Made by a program: the position numbers and the translations under genes. The notes beneath the pieces are model-generated. The model did not search any database and was not told the origin of the DNA. It saw nothing but the letters and a program-made list of their open reading frames with translations. This document shows positions 7,420 through 15,263 of a DNA stretch of 27,136 nt, one piece after another. The number at the start of each line of letters is the position of its first letter. Within the stretch, counting starts at the first letter, position 1. This DNA is from CAYMAZ01 sp964428185 (GTDB taxonomy: Bacteria; Bacteroidota; Bacteroidia; Bacteroidales; DTU049), in contig CAYRXH010000033.1 in assembly GCA_964428185.1 (NCBI GenBank), positions 1 through 27,136 on the forward strand. The letters are read 5' to 3'.

Positions 7420-7818
7420 TTATTCTGCTGATTCTGACGGAACTTCAGCTTCAGGAGCATCTTTCTTTGCTGCTTTTTTCTTTGTTGCTTTTTTCGCAGG
7501 TGCTCTGTTTTCAAAAATTCCCTCAATCTCAATTTTTGTCATATACTGACGATGACCGTTCATTTTCTGATATCCCTTGCGGCGTTTTTTCTTGAAAACA
7601 AGAACCTTATCTGCTTTCATGTGCTCTATGATTTTTGCAACAACGGTTGCCCCTTCAAGATAGGGCTTACCAATAAGTACTTTTCCATCATCTTCAAGAA
7701 GCAAAACTTCGTTGAATTCAAGAGAACTTCCCGGTTCTGCATCAAGTCTGTGAACAAACATTTTGCGGTTGTTTTCAACCCTGAATTGTTGTCCTGCAAT
7801 ATTTACTATAGCGTACAT
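7420..7818 (-). CDS. rplU: Large ribosomal subunit protein bL21 with Lys/Ala-rich tail
   Basis: Ribosomal protein that binds 23S rRNA near bL20. The first ~105 residues match bL21: MYAIVNIAGQQFRVE, LLLEDDGKVLIGKPYLEGA, FKKKRRKGYQKMNGHRQ and a terminal KIEIEGI. Residues from about 106 to 132 form a low-complexity extension (KKATKKKAAKK, then acidic) absent from the roughly 103-residue E. coli protein; similar tails occur in some Bacteroidota bL21. It is first in the rplU-rpmA operon, with a promoter-like box 40 bases upstream of its start codon. Confidence 0.97.
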   Translation of the reverse strand: MYAIVNIAGQQFRVENNRKMFVHRLDAEPGSSLEFNEVLLLEDDGKVLIGKPYLEGATVVAKIIEHMKADKVLVFKKKRRKGYQKMNGHRQYMTKIEIEGIFENRAPAKKATKKKAAKKDAPEAEVPSESAE

Positions 7819-7857
7819 TGTATGAGTATTTTACGTTTTAAAAATTAAATTGGGGTG

Positions 7858-7865
7858 CAAAGGTA
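7858..7865 (-). promoter_or_regulatory. Candidate -7 box for rplU-rpmA
   Basis: The minus strand reads TACCTTTG followed by CA, matching TAnnTTTG(C). It lies about 40 bases upstream of the rplU ATG, in the divergent region with the aldehyde dehydrogenase gene. No exact TTG was found at the -33 spacing, so the call rests on the -7 box and its position. Confidence 0.5.
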
Positions 7866-7969
7866 TAAACTTTTTCTGAATTGAAGCATGATTTTTTTAG
7901 AAATTTTCTTTTTCTCTTCCTATCATACACCTTAACTCATTCCTTCATTTTCTGAAGCGACACATTTTA

Positions 7970-7977
7970 TATATTTG
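7970..7977 (+). promoter_or_regulatory. Candidate -7 box for the aldehyde dehydrogenase gene
   Basis: TATATTTG, a full match to TAnnTTTG, ends 15 bases before the ATG at 7993. The TTG of this box (7975-7977) is also an in-frame alternative start codon; its place in a promoter argues that translation begins at the ATG. The -33 element is weak (TTTTCTG near 7948-7954). Confidence 0.4.
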
Positions 7978-7992
7978 CTGAAATTTTCCGAC

Positions 7993-9411
7993 ATGAAAAC
8001 ATATTTTCCCTTCTCTGCCGGAACTTTTGTAGAGAATACAGAATGTTATAATGTTATTGAGAAATATACTGGGAATGTCTTTGCAAGGGCAGGAAAGGCA
8101 GACTTGCACTTGCTTGAAGAATCAATTAATGCTGCTGTTGCTGTTGAAAAAACACTCAGAGAAATGAGTTCTGGAAGAAGGAGCAATATCCTTAAGCAAA
8201 TTGCCGAACTTCTGATGAACGAAAAAAATCATTTTGCCGAACTACTTGCCTTAGAGGCCGGAAAACCGCTTAAATATGGGCTCATTGAAGCAGAGCGTGC
8301 TTCTCAAACTTTTATGACTGCCTCAGAAGAAGCAAAAAGGATTCACAGTGAGGTTCTTTCACTCGACTGGTTTTCACATGGTGAAAACAGAGAAGCTATT
8401 ATTAAGCTTTTCCCGGTGGGTGTAGTTGCAGGAATTACTCCATTCAATTTTCCTCTGAATCTTGTCGCCCACAAGGTGGCACCAGCTATTGCAGCAGGAT
8501 GTCCTATCATTCTTAAGCCGGCATCTGCAACTCCGATTTCTTCGCTTGAACTGGCCAGACTGATCCGGCAGACTGATCTACCGGCAGGAGCTTTTGCAGT
8601 TTTACCAATGGATCACATCACCAGCCAACCACTGATAACAGATTCCAGAATCAGGAAAATTTCGTTTACCGGATCGCCTGAAGTTGGGTGGAAGATGAAG
8701 CAGGATTGCGGCAGGAAAAAAATTACTCTTGAATTGGGCGGAAATGCAGCAGCAATAGTTACAGATTCTGCAAATTTGCAGGAAGCAGTGGCAAAATGTG
8801 TAACTGGGGCCTTTGCTTATTCGGGGCAGGTCTGTATCCATACTCAACGAATTTATGTTCAAAATTCAATATTCCAGTCATTTGTCAATGCGTTTCTTGA
8901 AAAAACATCAGTTTTAAAAACCGGAAACCCGCTTGATAAGACAACTGATGTTTCAGTGATGATTGATGAAAACAATGCTCTCAGAGTGGAACAATGGATT
9001 GAAGAGGCAGTTACATCAGGATCGCAATTGCTCACTGGAGGCAAACGAGAGGGCTGTTTTGTTGAGCCTACAGTACTGACAAATACATGTCCTGATATGA
9101 AAGTCTGGAAAGACGAAATATTTGGTCCGGTGGTATTGATAGAACCCTATGATCAGTTTAATGATGCAGTTGTCATGGTGAATAATTCTGTTTACGGGCT
9201 TCAGGCAGGTGTGTTTACCAATAATATTGATGAGATGAATACTGCATTTAGATGCATTGAAACCGGAGCAGTACTTATTGATGAGTCTCCCACATTCAGA
9301 ATTGATCATATGCCCTATGGTGGAGTTAAGGAATCAGGATTTGGTCGCGAGGGAATAAGATATGCCATTCAGGAAATGAGTGAAATGAAGGTATTATTGA
9401 AGCCGGTTTAG
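7993..9411 (+). CDS. NAD(P)-dependent aldehyde dehydrogenase, substrate unknown
   Basis: Soluble ALDH-superfamily enzyme that oxidises an aldehyde to the acid. Numbered from the ATG at 7993 (472 residues), it has the cofactor-site TPFNFP at 149-154 and KPAS at 175-178, the Rossmann turn FTGSPEVG at 225-232, the general-base Glu at 247 (LELGG) and the catalytic Cys at 281 (GQVCI). EIFGPV and the C-terminal PYGGVKESGFGREG are also present. The family's active-site residues are all intact. The TPFNFPLNLVAHKVAPA stretch resembles the lactaldehyde/GapN-like branch, but substrate specificity cannot be assigned. It stands alone: divergent from rplU and separated by 125 bases from the next gene, so context gives no pathway. 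Confidence 0.92.
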   Translation: MKTYFPFSAGTFVENTECYNVIEKYTGNVFARAGKADLHLLEESINAAVAVEKTLREMSSGRRSNILKQIAELLMNEKNHFAELLALEAGKPLKYGLIEAERASQTFMTASEEAKRIHSEVLSLDWFSHGENREAIIKLFPVGVVAGITPFNFPLNLVAHKVAPAIAAGCPIILKPASATPISSLELARLIRQTDLPAGAFAVLPMDHITSQPLITDSRIRKISFTGSPEVGWKMKQDCGRKKITLELGGNAAAIVTDSANLQEAVAKCVTGAFAYSGQVCIHTQRIYVQNSIFQSFVNAFLEKTSVLKTGNPLDKTTDVSVMIDENNALRVEQWIEEAVTSGSQLLTGGKREGCFVEPTVLTNTCPDMKVWKDEIFGPVVLIEPYDQFNDAVVMVNNSVYGLQAGVFTNNIDEMNTAFRCIETGAVLIDESPTFRIDHMPYGGVKESGFGREGIRYAIQEMSEMKVLLKPV

Positions 9412-9536
9412 TTTTCTATTGATCCACAGGAATCATGTTTCTGGAAAAAACGTCATTTCTATGTCCGGAGTATTTAGGAAAATTTTATGTAATTTTACCC
9501 CCTCAATCTAAAATTTAATTTATCGTCGTTCCTGAA

Positions 9537-10790
9537 ATGGATATTGTATCAATCAAACAACGTTACGGGATTATTGGTTCATCACCTGTTCTTGACAGAG
9601 CAATTGACATTGCCCGTCAGGTTGCTGCCACTGATCTGACAGTTCTTATCACCGGTGAAAGCGGCACAGGGAAGGAAGTGTTCCCCAAGATTATACATCA
9701 GCTGAGCAGCAGAAAGCATGGTGCCTATATTGCTGTGAACTGCGGAGCCATCCCTGAAGGAACCATTGACTCTGAACTTTTCGGACATGAAAAGGGCTCT
9801 TTTACAGGAGCACACGAAGCAAGAAAAGGATACTTTGAAGAAGTCAACGGAGGCACAATATTTTTGGATGAAGTTGCTGAATTACCCCTATCAACTCAGG
9901 TCCGTCTTCTAAGGGTTTTGGAAAGTGGTGAATATCTGCGTGTAGGATCTTCAAAAGTAATGAAGACAAATGTCCGGGTTGTGGCAGCCACAAATATTAA
10001 CATTCTTGACGCAGTGGGCAGAGGGAAGTTCAGAGAGGATCTTTACTACAGGCTAAACACGGTGCCAATTGTTGTTCCACCGCTTCGAGAACGAAAGGAC
10101 GACATTTTTCTGTTATTCAGAAAGTTTTCAGGAGATTTTGCACAGAAATATCACATGCCTGCAATTCATCTCACCGAGGATGCCCAGGAAATGTTGCTTA
10201 AATACAGATGGCATGGTAATATCAGACAACTCAAGAATATTGCCGAACAGATTTCAATTATTGAGAGCAAAAGAGATATAAGCAGTGATATCCTGAGTAA
10301 GTATTTGCCGGATCACAACTTCAGTAATCTGCCTGTTGTTTACGGTCAGACTTCACGCGGTGACAGCATGTCAGAAAGAGATGTGCTATATAAAATCCTG
10401 TTCGATATGAGGGATGATGTTACTGAACTAAAACGTTTGCTTGGTTATGTGATTGATAAAACAGGAATATCTGGAAATATTGATGAAGCTCATCTGAAAA
10501 TACTATCTGAAAAAGACCTGTCGGAATTACATTCTGTCAGATCCAATGCTTCATCGAATGGTTCTGATGAACCAATTGTTCTTGATTCAGATGCTGATCA
10601 GGGAGATGTGGAAGAAGTTCTTGATCCCGAAATTTATATTGAAAATTTGTCAATTCAGGACAAGGAGATTGATCTGATAAAAAGAGCCCTGATGAAATAC
10701 AACGGAAAGAGAAAATTTGCGGCTAAAGAGCTGGGAATTTCCGAACGTACGTTATACCGAAAGATAAAAACCTACGGCATTGATGAATAA
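9537..10790 (+). CDS. Sigma-54-dependent activator (AAA+ plus Fis-type HTH, no receiver domain)
   Basis: Transcriptional activator that remodels RpoN-RNA polymerase by ATP hydrolysis. The 417 residues start almost directly with the AAA+ domain: Walker A GESGTGKE at 40-47, the sigma-54 contact loop GSFTGA at 87-92 (Ser in place of the usual Ala of GAFTGA), Walker B TIFLDE at 107-112, sensor I VAATN at 149-153, and RWHGNIRQLKN at 224-234. A poorly conserved acidic linker (about 260-370) leads to a Fis-type helix-turn-helix (377-413, AAKELGISERTLYRKI). There is no N-terminal receiver, GAF or PAS domain, so it is either constitutively competent or controlled by a partner. It overlaps lptE by 8 bases, and lptE, a TPR-ended protein and secG follow, suggesting a link to envelope biogenesis. 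From memory the same neighbourhood recurs in Bacteroidota. Confidence 0.92.
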   Translation: MDIVSIKQRYGIIGSSPVLDRAIDIARQVAATDLTVLITGESGTGKEVFPKIIHQLSSRKHGAYIAVNCGAIPEGTIDSELFGHEKGSFTGAHEARKGYFEEVNGGTIFLDEVAELPLSTQVRLLRVLESGEYLRVGSSKVMKTNVRVVAATNINILDAVGRGKFREDLYYRLNTVPIVVPPLRERKDDIFLLFRKFSGDFAQKYHMPAIHLTEDAQEMLLKYRWHGNIRQLKNIAEQISIIESKRDISSDILSKYLPDHNFSNLPVVYGQTSRGDSMSERDVLYKILFDMRDDVTELKRLLGYVIDKTGISGNIDEAHLKILSEKDLSELHSVRSNASSNGSDEPIVLDSDADQGDVEEVLDPEIYIENLSIQDKEIDLIKRALMKYNGKRKFAAKELGISERTLYRKIKTYGIDE

Positions 10791-11286
10791 ATCACTGGTT
10801 GTGCTTTTTTTCAGCCTGATTGTTATAACTTCCTGTAAGTTTCCCTACTCTTTTACTGGTGCTGATATTCCTGCCGAAGCAAAAACATTTTCTGTGAAAT
10901 ATTTTCAGAACAATGCATCTTTGGTACAACCAATGCTCAGCCAGAAACTGACCGAACAACTTCGTGACAGAATGCTTCAGCAAACAAGTCTTAGCATGAT
11001 CAATTCAGGGGGCGATATCGCATTTGAAGGAGAAATTACAAATTACACCCTGCAACCTGTTGCCATTCAGGGAAATGAAACAGCTCAGCTAACTCAACTT
11101 ACGGTAACCATTAATGTCAGATTTTTCAATAAAATTTTTCCCGATAAAAATTATGAATCAAGTTTTACCCGGTTTCAGCAGTTTGCCTCTTCACAAAATC
11201 TGGCAAGCATTGAAGATCAGCTGCTTGAACAGATCGTGGAAGAACTTGTGGATGATATATTTAATAAAGCACTTGTCAACTGGTAA
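10783..11286 (+). CDS. lptE: LptE-family outer-membrane LPS assembly lipoprotein
   Basis: LptE plugs the LptD barrel that inserts lipopolysaccharide in the outer leaflet. From the ATG at 10783 the product has 167 residues with a lipoprotein signal peptide (MNKSLVVLFFSLIVITSC, acylated Cys at 18). The mature part begins with the family's KFPYSFTGADIP. A region of beta-strands (GEITNYTLQPVAI, LTVTINVRFFNK) and a C-terminal helix (LLEQIVEELVDDIFNKALVNW in part) follow, as in Bacteroidota LptE. The start overlaps the activator's 3' end by 8 bases; a TTG three bases upstream is less likely. lptD is not in the window. Confidence 0.88.
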   Translation: MNKSLVVLFFSLIVITSCKFPYSFTGADIPAEAKTFSVKYFQNNASLVQPMLSQKLTEQLRDRMLQQTSLSMINSGGDIAFEGEITNYTLQPVAIQGNETAQLTQLTVTINVRFFNKIFPDKNYESSFTRFQQFASSQNLASIEDQLLEQIVEELVDDIFNKALVNW

Positions 11287-11306
11287 TCAATAAAATACAT
11301 TTATAC

Positions 11307-12104
11307 ATGAGTAAAGAACTTTTTCATTCATTGTTACATGGCCGGGACATCACTGACAGCAATGATGCTTCAGTTATTAATTCCCTCAGGAAGAAATATC
11401 CATGGTCAGCCCACCTGAACATGATGATTGTCAGATATCTGAAACACAACAGATCAAAAGACTATGGAACAGTTTTAAACTCTGCTTCATTTACTGTTCC
11501 CGACAGGATAAAACTCTATGATTATCTTCATGAATCTACCACAGGGGTTCACTCCAATCCTGAAACATCCCCATTGCCTCCTCCGGAAGAACAGAATGAC
11601 TTCTCTGAACCCGAATACAACGAACCGGAAACACTTGTTTCAGAAACTCCTCAAAACGAAATAGTTACACAAGATAATGAGGAAGTTCCTGAACCCTTGG
11701 TGCAGGAAGAGGAAATCCGCACTGAGAATGAAACACCAGCGAGTCAGAATGATCTGATGGCAATTATACAACAGCGACTGAATGAACTGAAAAATGAAAA
11801 TCAAACAATCGGAAGCATAGAAGAAAAACCGCAATACAAGGTTGGAAACAAAGAACGGATTAATAAATTTATTGAAGAAGATCCTCGAATACAGATTGAT
11901 AAAAACTACAGTAATGAAGCTGACTTTTCGGAAGAGAGTACTACTGAAAACTTTACTGTGGTAACAGAAACGCTTGCAGGTATCTATGCTTTACAGGGTA
12001 ATACATTAAGAGCAATTGAAATTTATAATCAATTAATTTTGAAATATCCGGAAAAAAGTAGTTACTTTGCAGCCCAAATTGAAAGTTTGAAAAAACAGGA
12101 TTAA
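11307..12104 (+). CDS. Uncharacterised acidic protein with C-terminal TPR-like repeat
   Basis: Function unknown. The 265 residues fall in three parts. Residues 1-78 form a compact helical N-domain (MSKELFHSLLHGRDITDSND, YPWSAHLNMMIVRYL). Residues 80-145 form a Pro/Glu/Asn-rich disordered acidic segment. The C-terminal part has a helix around 148-166 and one TPR-like hairpin at about 217-262 (TETLAGIYALQGNTLRAIEI, then YNQLILKYPEKSSYF). There is no signal peptide, so it is probably cytoplasmic. It sits 20 bases after lptE and 21 bases before secG on one transcript, which suggests a role in, or coordination with, envelope or secretion processes; TPRs usually bind proteins. From memory, proteins of this type occupy this slot in other Bacteroidota. 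Confidence 0.8.
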   Translation: MSKELFHSLLHGRDITDSNDASVINSLRKKYPWSAHLNMMIVRYLKHNRSKDYGTVLNSASFTVPDRIKLYDYLHESTTGVHSNPETSPLPPPEEQNDFSEPEYNEPETLVSETPQNEIVTQDNEEVPEPLVQEEEIRTENETPASQNDLMAIIQQRLNELKNENQTIGSIEEKPQYKVGNKERINKFIEEDPRIQIDKNYSNEADFSEESTTENFTVVTETLAGIYALQGNTLRAIEIYNQLILKYPEKSSYFAAQIESLKKQD

Positions 12105-12125
12105 GAAATTTAATAAAACACAAAC

Positions 12126-12446
12126 ATGATTACATACGTTTTTATTTCAGTACTCATTTTAATTACCTGTATCTTACTGGGACTGATAGTGCTTGTTCAA
12201 AATTCAAAGGGTGGCGGACTGGCTTCCAATTTTCAGTCTTCAAATCAGGTGATGGGAGTCAGAAAAACTGCTGATTTTCTGGAAAAGGCAACATGGACAT
12301 TGGCAGTTGTATTGCTGGCGTTCAGTTTATTATCAGTATTTATCATTCCGCGTGGTAAAGAAACTCAGAAAAGTGAAGTCACCAATTACATTGAAGAAGG
12401 TGGCCCTGTTCCTTATCAGCCTGCACCAGAACAACCTCTGGAATAA
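12126..12446 (+). CDS. secG: Preprotein translocase subunit SecG
   Basis: Non-essential subunit of the SecYEG channel that assists SecA-driven translocation. The 106-residue product has two helices (about 2-24 and 53-73) linked by the diagnostic cytoplasmic loop VLVQNSKGGGLASNF (22-36). The C-terminal tail is polar and proline-rich (from about 77 on, ending in EGGPVPYQPAPEQPLE), longer than minimal SecG and usual for the phylum. It ends the sigma-54 activator-lptE-TPR run and is followed by a strong terminator. Confidence 0.96.
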   Translation: MITYVFISVLILITCILLGLIVLVQNSKGGGLASNFQSSNQVMGVRKTADFLEKATWTLAVVLLAFSLLSVFIIPRGKETQKSEVTNYIEEGGPVPYQPAPEQPLE

Positions 12447-12472
12447 AAAACAGAGTGTATAAAAATATTGTC

Positions 12473-12507
12473 AAAATGTCAGTTTGAAATCAGACTGACA
12501 TTTTTTT
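12473..12507 (+). terminator. Rho-independent terminator after secG
   Basis: An 11-pair stem (AAAATGTCAGT at 12473-12483 with ACTGACATTTT at 12494-12504) encloses a ten-base loop and runs into seven T (12501-12507). It lies 26 bases past the secG stop codon. Confidence 0.92.
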
Positions 12508-12624
12508 GTTTTTTTGTGATTTTCGTTCATTTTCTTAGAAACAGTGCCAGTTTTCCATAAAATCAGGATGAATCATTTTCAGTTTTATATGACATTTCTT
12601 CTATTGTGCAGGTCAGAAAACTGC

Positions 12625-12664
12625 TTGGCACAAATTTCGATAACGGGGCGGCTGAAAAATCAGC
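12625..12664 (+). promoter_or_regulatory. Possible groES upstream control region (partial sigma-54-like element and small hairpin)
   Basis: TTGGCAC at 12625-12631 is a perfect -24 half of a sigma-54 promoter (TGGCAC). Ten bases after its GG, the expected GC of the -12 half reads GA (TCGA instead of TTGC), so the match is partial. A short inverted repeat GCTGA/TCAGC (12652-12656 with 12660-12664) lies between this and the groES ATG at 12704. No CIRCE element (TTAGCACTC-N9-GAGTGCTAA) and no clear TAnnTTTG box at a sensible distance were found, so groESL control is not explained by the usual elements. Confidence 0.25.
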
Positions 12665-12703
12665 AACGAAAACCAAAGTTAAACAATAAAACATATTTGA
12701 ATT

Positions 12704-12982
12704 ATGGCAAACGTAAACATCAAACCTTTAGCAGACCGCGTTTTGATTGAGCCTTCTCCTGCAGAAGAGAAGACAGCAGGCGGAATTATTATTCCTGATA
12801 CAGCAAAGGAAAAACCACAGAGAGGAACTGTTGTTGCAGCAGGTCCCGGGAAAAAAGATGAACCGATGACCGTTAAACCTGGTGATCTTGTGTTGTATGG
12901 CAAGTATGCCGGAACCGAGATTACTGTTGACGGACAGGAATATCTTATCATGCGAGAATCTGATATTCTGGCAATCGTATAA
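12704..12982 (+). CDS. groES: Co-chaperonin GroES
   Basis: Heptameric lid of the GroEL folding chamber. The 92 residues show NIKPLADRVLIEPSPAEEK at the start, the mobile-loop region TAGGIIIPDTAKEKPQ (about 25-40), GTVVAAGPGKK, and the C-terminal EYLIMRESDILAIV. Length and motifs are standard. groEL follows 37 bases later in the usual order. The upstream 200 bases contain a secG terminator and an unresolved promoter. Confidence 0.98.
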   Translation: MANVNIKPLADRVLIEPSPAEEKTAGGIIIPDTAKEKPQRGTVVAAGPGKKDEPMTVKPGDLVLYGKYAGTEITVDGQEYLIMRESDILAIV

Positions 12983-13019
12983 GCGAACAAATTGTTAAAT
13001 CTTTAAAAAAGAAAGAATT

Positions 13020-14657
13020 ATGGCAAAACAGATAACATTTAACCTTGAAGCCCGCAATGCACTGAAAGAAGGTGTTGATGCTCTGGCAAATGCAGTAAAA
13101 GTAACACTCGGGCCAAAAGGCCGGAATGTGATTGTTGAAAAATCATTCGGCGCACCAATGATTACTAAAGATGGTGTCACCGTTGCAAAAGAAATTGAAC
13201 TGAAAAACAGGGAACAGAACCTGGGTGCTCAGCTTGTGAAAGAAGTAGCCAGCAAAACCAATGACGTAGCCGGAGACGGAACAACAACCGCAACGGTACT
13301 TGCTCAGGCCATTATCACCAGCGGACTGAAAAATGTCACTGCCGGGGCAAACCCCATGGACCTGAAGCGTGGTATTGATAAAGCTGTTACTGAAGTAGTT
13401 GCTTCTCTCAAAGCAATGTCTAAAGAAGTTGGCGACAGCACAGATAAAATTGAACAGGTTGCTACCATTTCAGCAAACAATGAACCTGAAATCGGAAAAG
13501 TAATTGCTGAAGCAATGAGGAAAGTGAAAAAGGAAGGCGTTATTACCATTGAAGAAGCAAAAGGAACAGAAACTACCGTTGATGTTGTGGAAGGAATGCA
13601 GTTTGATCGTGGATATATTTCCCCTTATTTTGTTACAGATACTGACAAAATGATGACCGTATATGACAATCCATATATTCTCATCTATGACAAAAAGATT
13701 TCAGTGATGAAAGACCTTCTCCCTGTTCTTGAAAAAGTTGTTCAGACAGGAAGACCGTTGCTTATTATCTCTGAAGATGTTGAAGGTGAGGCACTTGCAA
13801 CTCTGGTTGTCAATAAACTTCGGGGTTCACTGAAAATTGTAGCTGTGAAGGCTCCCGGATTTGGTGATAGAAGAAAGGAAATGCTTGAAGACATTGCTAT
13901 ACTCACCGGTGGTCAGGTAATTTCAGAAGAGAAAGGATATAAACTTGAGGATGCTGACCTGACCTATTTAGGACAGGCTGACAAAATTACAGTTGACAAG
14001 GAAAACACCACAATCGTTAGCGGACGTGGGTCAAAAGAAAACATTCAGGGGCGTATAAATCAGATCAAGGCACAGATTGAAACAACAAAATCTGATTATG
14101 ACCGTGAAAAACTGCAGGAACGTCTTGCCAAGCTGGCAGGCGGGGTAGCTGTGATTCATGTTGGTGCTGCAAGTGAAGTAGAAATGAAGGAAAAGAAAGA
14201 TCGTTTTGACGATGCACTTCATGCAACACGTGCAGCGGTTGAAGAAGGAATTGTTCCCGGTGGTGGTGTCGCTTATATCCGTGCACTTGAGTCACTTGAC
14301 AAGGTAAAGCCAGCCAATGAAGATGAAAAAGTGGGAATAGAAATCATCCGCCGTGCACTTGAAGAACCAATGAGACAGATTGTGCAGAATGCAGGTCTTG
14401 AAGGTGCTGTTGTTGCTCAAAAGATCCGCGAAGGCAAGGATGATTTCGGATTCAATGCACATACTGAAAAATATGAAAATCTATATGAGAGTGGTGTGAT
14501 TGATCCTACTAAAGTTGCACGCGTTGCACTTGAAAACGCTGCTTCTGTTGCAGGAATGCTTCTGACAACCGAATGTGTGGTTTCAGAAATCAAAGAAGAA
14601 AAACCAATGCCTCCTATGCCCGGTGGAATGGGAGGAATGGGTGGAATGGATTATTAA
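13020..14657 (+). CDS. groEL: Chaperonin GroEL
   Basis: ATP-driven cytosolic folding chaperone that works with GroES. The 545-residue protein is full length: TLGPKGRNV near 29-37, the nucleotide-site segment GDGTTTATVLAQ at 85-96, the apical YISPYFVTD region, GDRRKEMLEDIAILTGG, and the late VVPGGGV-type equatorial motif (IVPGGGVAYI). The C-terminus ends in the Gly-Met repeat GGMGGMGGMDY that lines the cavity floor. No unusual residue was noted. A terminator lies 25 bases downstream. Confidence 0.99.
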   Translation: MAKQITFNLEARNALKEGVDALANAVKVTLGPKGRNVIVEKSFGAPMITKDGVTVAKEIELKNREQNLGAQLVKEVASKTNDVAGDGTTTATVLAQAIITSGLKNVTAGANPMDLKRGIDKAVTEVVASLKAMSKEVGDSTDKIEQVATISANNEPEIGKVIAEAMRKVKKEGVITIEEAKGTETTVDVVEGMQFDRGYISPYFVTDTDKMMTVYDNPYILIYDKKISVMKDLLPVLEKVVQTGRPLLIISEDVEGEALATLVVNKLRGSLKIVAVKAPGFGDRRKEMLEDIAILTGGQVISEEKGYKLEDADLTYLGQADKITVDKENTTIVSGRGSKENIQGRINQIKAQIETTKSDYDREKLQERLAKLAGGVAVIHVGAASEVEMKEKKDRFDDALHATRAAVEEGIVPGGGVAYIRALESLDKVKPANEDEKVGIEIIRRALEEPMRQIVQNAGLEGAVVAQKIREGKDDFGFNAHTEKYENLYESGVIDPTKVARVALENAASVAGMLLTTECVVSEIKEEKPMPPMPGGMGGMGGMDY

Positions 14658-14682
14658 AATTCATATACATTCTTTTTTATGG

Positions 14683-14712
14683 AAAAAAGCCGGATTATTC
14701 CGGCTTTTTTTT
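14683..14712 (+). terminator. Rho-independent terminator after groEL
   Basis: AAAAAAGCCGG (14683-14693) pairs with CCGGCTTTTTT (14700-14710) around a six-base loop and ends in a T-run to 14712. It is also A-rich on the left arm. It ends the groESL transcript 24 bases before the ATG of the next gene. Confidence 0.92.
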
Positions 14713-14719
14713 ATTTTTG
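14712..14719 (+). promoter_or_regulatory. Candidate -7 box for the FtsB/DivIC-like gene
   Basis: TATTTTTG matches TAnnTTTG and begins where the groEL terminator T-run ends. Its predicted start site, about 14726, would exclude the ATG at 14721 and favour that at 14736. No TTG -33 element lies at the right distance because the terminator hairpin occupies that place. Confidence 0.3.
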
Positions 14720-14735
14720 CATGAATCTTCATGTT

Positions 14736-15026
14736 ATGAATAAAGTCATCCCTCTTTTGAAAAATAAATATCTGCTCGTGGGGGCATTTTTTGTTGTGTG
14801 GATGATCTTTTTTGATACAAATAGTGTTATTTCGATCTCAAAACACCGGAAAGAGCTTCGTGAAGTGAGGAAAGAAAAGGACTATTATACCAGTGAAATT
14901 ATTAAAAACAAGGAACTAATCAATCTGTACAAAACTGATAAAAAAGCTCTAGAAAAACTAGCACGGGAAAAATACCTCATGAAAAAAGACAACGAGGATG
15001 TGTTTCTTATTGTGTATGAGGAGTGA
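14736..15026 (+). CDS. ftsB: FtsB/DivIC-family septum formation protein
   Basis: Bitopic division protein that joins FtsL and FtsQ in activating septal peptidoglycan synthesis. The 96 residues from ATG 14736 show a short basic N-terminus, one membrane helix (11-27), a charged coiled coil (about 34-66, KHRKELREVRKEKDYYTSEI) and the family's C-terminal LEKLAREKYLMKKDNEDVF (72-90). The frame is open from an ATG at 14679, but that codon precedes the groEL terminator, so it is not the real start; 14721 is a less likely alternative. FtsB and DivIC are hard to tell apart in this phylum. It stands alone on the plus strand, convergent with the polysaccharide operon. Confidence 0.9.
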   Translation: MNKVIPLLKNKYLLVGAFFVVWMIFFDTNSVISISKHRKELREVRKEKDYYTSEIIKNKELINLYKTDKKALEKLAREKYLMKKDNEDVFLIVYEE

Positions 15027-15082
15027 AATATATTCATTGACAGATTCTTTATAAAACTACAATCGCTGCAGGGAAAGTCTGC

Positions 15083-15131
15083 AAAAAACTATAGCCATAT
15101 AATTTGACTGGCTTCATAATTCATAGTTTTT
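15083..15131. terminator. Candidate bidirectional terminator between ftsB and the polysaccharide operon
   Basis: AAAAACTAT (from 15084) and ATAGTTTTT (to 15131) are perfect 9-base inverted repeats, with an inner AGCCA/TGGCT pair and an unequal internal loop. The A-run on the left and T-run on the right let the structure work on either strand, as suits the convergent genes ending at 15026 and 15264. The loop is long, so the call is moderate. The rest of 15027-15263 is AT-rich with nothing else recognised. Confidence 0.5.
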
Positions 15132-15263
15132 CTGGTTCAGGTGAAAAAGTGTGGGGAATAGGATAGTCTTTAAGCATATATGGGAGTGTGATTAAGTTTG
15201 AAAACAGATGCAAATTCAATTAGTTACCTGTTTACACAAAAATTTTCACACCCTCATATCATC

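Noticed and set aside
7975..7992. TTG start for the aldehyde dehydrogenase
   Set aside because: The TTG is part of a TATATTTG promoter-like box and an ATG follows 18 bases later at a normal ALDH N-terminus.
12544..12750. 68-codon frame before and into groES
   Set aside because: It runs into the groES coding region in another frame and covers the probable control region; composition is not protein-like.
14679..14735. Upstream start for the ftsB frame
   Set aside because: This ATG lies before the groEL terminator hairpin; the extension would encode the terminator. The family N-terminus fits ATG 14736.
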